64,000 bases of DNA, from the NCBI GenBank assembly GCA_964023205.1, contig OZ026833.1:2448176-2512175 (forward strand), in the 5' to 3' direction. The notes below the pieces were generated by a model. It was not told the DNA's origin, ran no database searches, and was given only the letters and a program-made list of their open reading frames with translations. Both the position numbers and the translations under genes were made by a program. This stretch comes from Lutraria lutraria (taxonomy: Eukaryota > Mollusca > Bivalvia > Venerida > Mactridae). This document shows positions 57,732-64,000 of the stretch, one piece after another (position 1 is the stretch's first letter; each line of letters opens with the position of its first letter).

Positions 57732-59184
57732 CTGAAGTGAATTGATAGATAAATTAATTTCGATAAGGAGTACGAGTACCCAACATGGACATTTGAAATG
57801 CATGTACAGTGGATGAAATTACTTTCATGAGAATAAATCTACCATGACATGCATACCAGCACCATGGATAACACAAACAAGATATACCACTTATTCCAGT
57901 GTGGTCCTTGTGTTAGTAGCATGACATAAACAGGCAGTTTTTATTCGACGCAAAACAACACTCTCATCTACCCGCATTATTATAATTGCATGCACTATAT
58001 ACCGTTCATGACATGTAGCTATCAAAATGATGGATGTAAAAAATTTACTACGATAAGCTCAATAATTATATTGCTAACAATTATTATTTATGAAGTAAAC
58101 GAAATGCCTTTAAGTTTAAATTTATTCCTCAACTGAATGATTTATATGACTTTATATCATTGTATTTGCTTTTTATTAAGTTTAACTATTAACATCTTTC
58201 AAATACCGATAGTTGCATGAAGTTATATTGCGATATTATAATGATACAGTTTTATTGGTATATAGTATACAATAGGCAAATATGTCCTTGAGTACATAGT
58301 GTATAAAAAACAGTCAATTTAAATTTGCATGCTAATGAGGGATTAGTCTCATTTCGATATATAGGTGTAACAGGTGAATCCGGTAACCGTTATAGATAAG
58401 ATAGAGAAAACATTATTACGATTGCCTCAATAGCGTAAAGGGTAGTGCTGATGATTTTGAGATATACATCATTCTAACCATTGGTTCGAACCAAGTTAAT
58501 GTCATTTTATAACTATATTTTGTATATTTGTTTTTCTTTTGATTATTTTAAATCCTTTTATTTTGTACTGTTTATTTTTTCATTATTTTATTATATCATT
58601 TCAAAACAATTCAAACATGTAAATTCAACACGCATCATCGCATTCACTCGCCGTGTCTTTCTCCTCGTCGCAAGAAGTGATTAATAACAGTAAACAGTCC
58701 ATCTCCTTCTCTACTGCACACTGCATGTATATTTTATGGTGTATATGAAACAAGATATTAATTTTGATTTTCACAACCTGAAGGGTAATTCTTGAAAGTC
58801 GGAAAGAAATTGCAATTTTGAATAATATATATTAATTATGTTAATAAAAAAGCATTTTGGCAGTTTTGATCTCATGGCCGCTACGAATAAAAAAATCGTA
58901 GCCTTTACCTCTCAGCCACGGCGCATTAATATAGTGTTCTGTATTACAATTTAAAGTCATTTCAACCGGTAAATAACCTGATCTACCTCGGAAAAATGTA
59001 AATGTTTACAACGGTTCTCATTTAACTTTAAATCGACTGTACAAAACAATACATACAAAAATTATATACATATACAGTCAATTATCTAATGATTGAAAAC
59101 AACATGATAAAATTATAATTTCATGATACATACTATGTATGTAAAGAAAATATTGTCTGCTCAGTATCAGAAACAAAGAAAAAC

Positions 59185-59935
59185 ACAACAAGAGGGCCAA
59201 TATGGCCCTATATCGCTCACATGACAATCATTGTTCACTCATTAAAACATTTTTTTGAACCTGTGACCTAGTTTTTAATCCCAGATGACTCATGTTAAAA
59301 TTTGTCCTACATATAAACAAGACAAACATTCTGACACTGTTTAGTGAAGATCCAATTAAAACTGCGACATATACAGTGATAACAAGGTTTTCCTAAAATT
59401 TAACCTAGTGACCTAGATTTTGAACCCGAATGACCCATGTTCGAACTCGTCCAAGATGCTATAAAGACGAACATTCTGACAAGGTTTTATGATGATCTAA
59501 TCAAAACTGATATGATCCAATCAAAACATAATTTTTAAACTTCTAGAGTGTTCACAAGGTTTTCCAGCAATTTGCCCTAGTGATCTAGTTTTTGACCGGA
59601 AATGACCCATTATCGAACTTGACCTACATATCATTGAAATAAACATTCTGACAAAGTTTCATGAAGATCAAATCAATACAGTGATTTCTAAAGTGTTCAC
59701 AATGTTTTCCCTTACATGGCCCTGATGACCTAGTTTTTTACCCAAAATGGCCCAATATCGAACTCGTCGGAGATTTCGTCGATATTAACATTCTGACCCA
59801 GTTTTGCGAAAATTGAACCCAAAATGTGGCCCCTATTGTGTTCACAAAGTAAAGTTTGACGACGCACGACGCCGGACGAAGACTGATCACAAAAACTCAC
59901 CATGAGCACAAGTGCTCACGTGAGCTAAAAACGAG
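59185..59935 (-). repeat. 'agctcacctga' dispersed repeat, reversed, in kringle copy 3 intron
   Basis: Begins acaagagggccaatatggcc and ends cacgtgagctaaaaac, so it reads in reverse relative to the other copies. Inside are tandem units with 'tgacctagtttttga' and 'aacattctgac'. Confidence 0.6.
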
Positions 59936-60089
59936 ACAAAAACAAGACAATTATTATCATTAATAATCATTTACAAGCAAGCTAAAGGACAGAAACAGTG
60001 AAAATAATTGATTTTGCAATGTTATTCAAAGTAGAGTATATTTCTAATTTTAAAAAAAATATAGATATACGTAGACAAATAGTATGCAT

Positions 60090-60895
60090 TAGTGACATTT
60101 ATAGTCTTTGTTTCCACTGTGAATGTAATCATTAGATGGTGACATTTACAATCTTTGTTTCCACCGTGAATGTAATCATTAGATGGTGACATTTATAGTC
60201 TTTGTTTCCACTGTGAATGTAATCATTAGATGGTGACATTTACAATCTTTGTTTCCACCGTGAATGTAATCATTAGATGGTGACATTTACAATCTTTATT
60301 TCCACCGTGAATGTAATCATTAAATGGTGACATTTACAATCTTTGTTTCCACCGTGAATGTAATCATTAGATGGTGACATTTACAGTCTTTGTTTCCACC
60401 GTGAATGTAATCATTAGATGGTGACATTTACAATCTTTGTTTCCACCGTGAATGTAATCATTAGATGGTGACATTTACAATCTTTATTTCCACCGTGAAT
60501 GTAATCATTAAATGGTGACATTTACAATCTTTGTTTCCACCGTGAATGTAATCATTAGATGGTGACATTTACAGTCTTTGTTTCCACCGTGAATGTAATC
60601 ATTAGATGGTGACATTTACAATCTTTGTTTCCACTGTGAATGTAATCATTAGATGGTGACATTTACAATCTTTGTTTCCACCGTGAATGTAATCATTAGA
60701 TGGTGACATTTACAGTCTTTGTTTCCACCGTGAATGTAATCATTAGATGGTGACATTTACAGTCTTTGTTTCCACCGTGAATGTAATCATTAGATGGTGA
60801 CATTTACAATCTTTGTTTCCACCATGAATGTAATCATTAGATGGTGACATTTACAATCTTTGTTTCCACCGTGAATGTAATCATTAGATAGTGAC
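60090..60895 (+). repeat. 47-bp minisatellite, about 17 copies
   Basis: Unit 'tgacatttacaatctttgtt' plus 'tccaccgtgaatgtaatcattagatgg'. Variants (tatagtc/tacaatc/tacagtc, ccactg/ccaccg, attaga/attaaa) recur in order, suggesting block copying. It ends about 60 bp from the exon 1 donor of kringle copy 3. Confidence 0.92.
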
Positions 60896-60953
60896 TTTTG
60901 TAATGACTGAGATTAATGCAAACCATGAGAATATAAAATTCATATCTACTTAC

Positions 60954-61215
60954 TTATTAATGGCTGTGCGTTCGATGATAGTTCTTGTAAATTTTCTCCC
61001 ATTTCCTTCACGTCATGTTGATAATGTGAAGTTTTGTTTTCCAAATCACGAACATATTTCTCAAATGTTTGCATTTTTCTCTCAACTTCAGAAATCTTTA
61101 TTCTTAATTCATCTTCATTTGACAATTTACAGATTTCTCCACTGACTTGTAAAGGAGATAAGATCGTCCATATAATACAAAAAACGATCTCGTGTTTTAA
61201 AAGCGAATAACTCAT
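60954..61215 (-). CDS. Secreted coiled-coil/kringle protein, copy 3, exon 1
   Basis: Start chosen at 61215 (MSYSLLKHEIVFCIIWTILS, a good signal peptide); an upstream in-frame ATG at 61248 would add eleven residues and spoil it. Then EICKLSNEDELRIKISEVER and a coiled coil to about residue 84. It aligns through the 'CKLS.EDELRIK.S.VE.KMQ.FEK' core with copies 1 and 2 but is clearly older. Donor a|gtaagtag at 60954/60953, phase 1. The full protein is 174 residues with exon 2 at 57469-57731. Divergent from the + strand gene at 62687, 1.47 kb away. Confidence 0.83.
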
Positions 61216-62686
61216 TGTCACTCTGTTATAAATGAAAACCGTAAACACTTTGAATTGAAACTATGAATTGTTAAAATTTATATCAGTGACCTAGCTAATA
61301 CTGCTCCGTAGTCGAAATTGCTTTTGAACGTAAACACGGATTTAGACGTTTATCTAGCGGAAAAAAACTAAATCCTTCTTGGAAAAAAACCTTAACGTCA
61401 TCTGTCTGCTTATAAACCTTTTCCGCGTAAAATATATTCGTAAATGAGTAATACCGGGGGACAATCTCAAAAGAATTAAGACTTCCATATGACTATATCA
61501 GTATCATGTTCTAATTTTCTTCTAATTAATATGCGTTACACCATACACTTGTATTCGGCTTTCCGGTCGGCTGATATCATGAATGAATTCTACATTCTAC
61601 ATAAATAGCGATTTTTTTTAAAATCGGTATTTATTTTGTTTAATTCATTCATTTATATTCTATTCATGATACAGTTACATGTGGTTATATAATGTGAAGA
61701 CATATATATTATATGAAAAAACACATCAAAGAGAAGTTAACGACTTATGTATGAAGGTCTTAACAACGGTGCTTCATTTACATTAATCACTGAACAACGC
61801 GCGGAGAATTAGTCTCTAGTAAATGTTGACAAATTTAACTGGTCACTTTCGTGGAATGATCTGCGGACAATCTCATACATGTATCAAAGCATATGTTTTT
61901 ACTTCCTGCAAACCATTCCTTCTTTTTTGTTACGTTAAGTGATTTGTTGACATTTAAATGGTGTTATTAATGGGCGCCTATAAAATGAATATCACTTTAT
62001 GTAAGTTTTTTTTTGGGGGGGGGGGGGTAATTTGCCGCAAATAAAACTATCGTAAGTGGTCATCAAAAATCACACCAAATCCTGCCATAAGATGAAATTA
62101 TACCAATAAAATCGACACCCGCATGTCAGATAAAGTCAATGAACAAGACCACGCTCAAAATTACGTACGATCAACGAAAATATCAACCTCTACCACAAAT
62201 GGCACCTGTGGTCGTTCCCACTACGCTCACACTAACCTATGTGTGGATTGGAAAGGAACGACAACTCTGGGTAGAGACTGCGAAAATATATCATCCACGA
62301 ATGTCGTATTTACCGGGACAAACGAACGACATAAAGTGAAGTCTAGATATTGTTCACGTGTTTTGAGACAACCCTCAGTTCTTAACGGTATTGGAAGTGG
62401 TGGCCTTAAATATGGTGAACAACTTTGTATATACATGTACACCCTTGTCAAGTCCTTTTGTAAGTATTTGCGAACTGAACTTGTTCTTAGTAAAAACGTT
62501 TTTTTATTAGAAATGGGTCTTGAACTTTCGAAAGTTTATATCCTGTTCAGTTTCTGAGAAATCAGCGCTCATATAATAACAGTGTAATACGGTTTGATCA
62601 CGTGACATTACATGAGTTAAACAGCTTCACTGATGCGTTCATTCTAAATCATGAATCTTAGATCGTTTCGTATACAATAGAACGAT
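61216..62686. other. Divergent intergenic region
   Basis: Lies between kringle copy 3 (-) and the 62687 gene (+), so it should contain both promoters. There is a poly-G run at about 62015-62027, and an open frame with weak kringle resemblance at 62123-62557 (listed separately). No convincing TATA box was singled out. Confidence 0.4.
62123..62557 (+). other. Open frame with weak kringle resemblance
   Basis: 144 codons. The segment LCVDWKGTTTLGRDCENI resembles the kringle 'Y.GT...T.SG..CQ.W' block, and SRYCSR resembles 'NYCRN', but WCYT and the final C.IP.C are missing. No signal peptide at the ATG. Could be a dead kringle exon on the + strand or chance. Confidence 0.2.
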
Positions 62687-62735
62687 ATGAAGATTCTGAC
62701 TTATTTTTCTATGATTTGTGGATTATCCACTGTGG
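62687..62735 (+). CDS. Putative secreted protein, signal-peptide exon
   Basis: ATG at 62687 opens MKILTYFSMICGLSTV, a good signal peptide core, followed by a strong donor g|gtgagt at 62736 (phase 1). The next acceptor with matching phase is tttgtccgcag at 63939-63949. The joined sequence runs STV-A-CVGEYGFDYSYYDG, which places a likely cleavage site just at the junction. Short signal-peptide first exons are common in secreted protein genes. The gene continues past the window. Divergent from kringle copy 3. Confidence 0.5.
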
Positions 62736-63949
62736 GTGAGTAATTTACTATTTCCAAAAAATTTACTGGACTCTGCTTATTTGACAAGAACGCTTTTGTT
62801 CTTCATATTATTGGTTAATACAATGTATTTTAAATATTCAACCAGGGACTCTACTTTACAAATGTAATGAAATATAGAGTCCCTGATTAAACTGGGCTCT
62901 GAGTAAATAGGTTTAATCATAGGGTCATGTTACATTGAAAAAATATAACAAAACAAAGTAATATATAGACTATAGATATATATCTATTATTGTGTTTCAA
63001 ATGGGCCAGACCTCTACGGTTGATTTACATAAAACAAAATTTTTGCGTCTTTCAATACTATAAACTTTTTTTTTCATTTCTTTCTTTCTTCAATGTACAA
63101 GCATTTACATTATTCATAATACCAATATATACAAACAATAGCAGATTCAGTTTTTGCATAATTCAGGTACATGAAGAGTTTTAATGTATAACACACAAGC
63201 CACTATACATGGAAGATAAGGCCTTAAAAGAATGTAATATTAATAAAAACTGTATTTCTTTGTAATGCTATTTATAAGTGAAGAGTTTAGATCGTTCTTT
63301 GCACATGGAATAGTATATATCGTTTTAATCATATTCATGTCCGTATTGAATGATGGATGTTGTTTTTAAATGAATGGATCTCATTCAATTATAAAAATCT
63401 CGTATTTGTTATTTATTGAGGCAATGTGTTTAAATAATGTTTAAATATGTTATAGTGTGGTAACATTGGCGTACACCGCATTATATAAATAAATACTATA
63501 AACTTACAATTTGAGAAAAAGATAGGAAACAAAGTTATAGGTAATCAGAAATACCATAATATTATATAAATAACACATATAGCTTTGTAGGTAACAGTAA
63601 AAATGTCTGCCTGAGGAAAGTACAGTCACCCAAGGCCGAAGGCCGAGGGTAACAGTACTTTCCGAGGGCTGACATTTTTACTGTGACAGTAAAAAATACT
63701 GTTACAAATTTACTATTAACCCGTGACTTATAAGAAAATACTGTTAAAAATTTACTATTACCCTGTAACAGTAAAAAAAAATTCAGTTACGTGGTACCAT
63801 GAATGTAACAGTAAAAATGTTCTCTGTTTGCCTATGGGAAATTAACATTACGAAAAAAGTGAGGGGTAATAATAATTATTATTAATATTTGTTCATGTTT
63901 AGGACGTGATATGCCTAAAATAATGTCTCTCAATTGTATTTGTCCGCAG
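62736..63949 (+). other. First intron of the putative secreted-protein gene
   Basis: AT-rich, 1.2 kb. Contains an inverted repeat at 63594-63686 and further 'gtaacagtaaaaat' repeats to about 63830. Nothing else recognised. Confidence 0.4.
63594..63686. repeat. Inverted repeat 'acagtaaaaatgtc'
   Basis: Left acagtaaaaatgtctgcctg and aggaaagtac are matched on the right by gtactttccgagg and ctgacatttttactgt. Short palindromic element of about 95 bp with 'aaggccgaaggccgaggg' in the middle. Confidence 0.6.
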
Positions 63950-64000
63950 CTTGTGTAGGTGAATATGGATTTGACTATAGTTACTATGATGGTAATGGTA
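63950..64000 (+). CDS. Putative secreted protein, exon 2 (cut by window end)
   Basis: After acceptor tttgtccgcag, phase 1: completes an Ala codon and reads CVGEYGFDYSYYDGNG, open to the window end. Cysteine, tyrosine and glycine rich; the 'C..G...Y...G' spacing could be the start of a kringle or another disulphide-rich module, but too little is visible to decide. Confidence 0.45.

Larger units (their letters stand above)
57732..60953 (-). other. Intron of kringle copy 3
   Basis: 3.2 kb, phase 1, GT-AG. Holds the reversed 'agctcacctga' repeat (59185-59935) and the 47-bp minisatellite (60090-60895). The stretch 57732-59180 is AT-rich with nothing recognised. Confidence 0.7.

Noticed and set aside
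57456..57803. 115-codon - strand frame over kringle copy 3 exon 2
   Set aside because: Shadow frame of the kringle exon; it contains no kringle motif and crosses the splice acceptor.

Overview
This window looks like nuclear DNA of a bivalve mollusc. It is AT-rich, its genes are split into small exons with GT/AG junctions, and most of it is dispersed repeats: tRNA-derived SINEs, TIR elements, 'agctcacctg' type repeats, minisatellites and one tyrosine-recombinase retrotransposon. The clade is inferred from gene structure and repeat style, without any database search.

Region 1 (1-35787, + strand) carries the 3' half of a DDX11/CHL1-type iron-sulphur DNA helicase gene. Thirteen exons (374-35787) join in one frame into 404 residues with helicase motifs III to VI and a stop codon. 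The ATPase half (Walker A, Fe-S cluster, DEAH box) lies before the window. One intron, 4306-29017, is about 24.7 kb and holds most of the repeats. Among them, on the - strand at 16328-21005, is an Ngaro/PAT-like retrotransposon. Its split direct repeats are in the order A1-body-B1-A2-B2, with decayed RT/RNase H coding between.

Region 2 (35788-48237) is a gene-poor transposon yard. It holds a 30-bp minisatellite broken by a 1.07-kb insertion, a 2.67-kb TIR element (40522-43195) studded with about ten copies of a 14-bp motif, and a 2.0-kb PIF/Harbinger element (44163-46177) with 20-bp TIRs, CTG target duplications and a decayed DDE transposase.

Region 3 (37317-61215, - strand) holds three paralogous two-exon genes for small secreted proteins: signal peptide, coiled coil, then one C-terminal kringle. 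Copy 1 (38433-39496) and copy 3 (57469-61215) are intact. Copy 2 (50570-52024) has two single-base frameshifts, both in homopolymers. Copies 1 and 2 lie in a segmental duplication. Copy 1 preserves the empty sites of two ~1.18-kb hairpin-ended (Helentron-like) insertions that flank copy 2.

Region 4 (62687-64000, + strand) appears to start another secreted-protein gene: a signal-peptide exon at 62687-62735 and the beginning of a Cys/Tyr/Gly-rich exon at 63950. It is divergent from kringle copy 3.

The helicase is a housekeeping genome-maintenance gene. The kringle proteins look like a lineage-specific secreted family growing by local duplication. The transposons shape introns and flanks and give a relative order of events.
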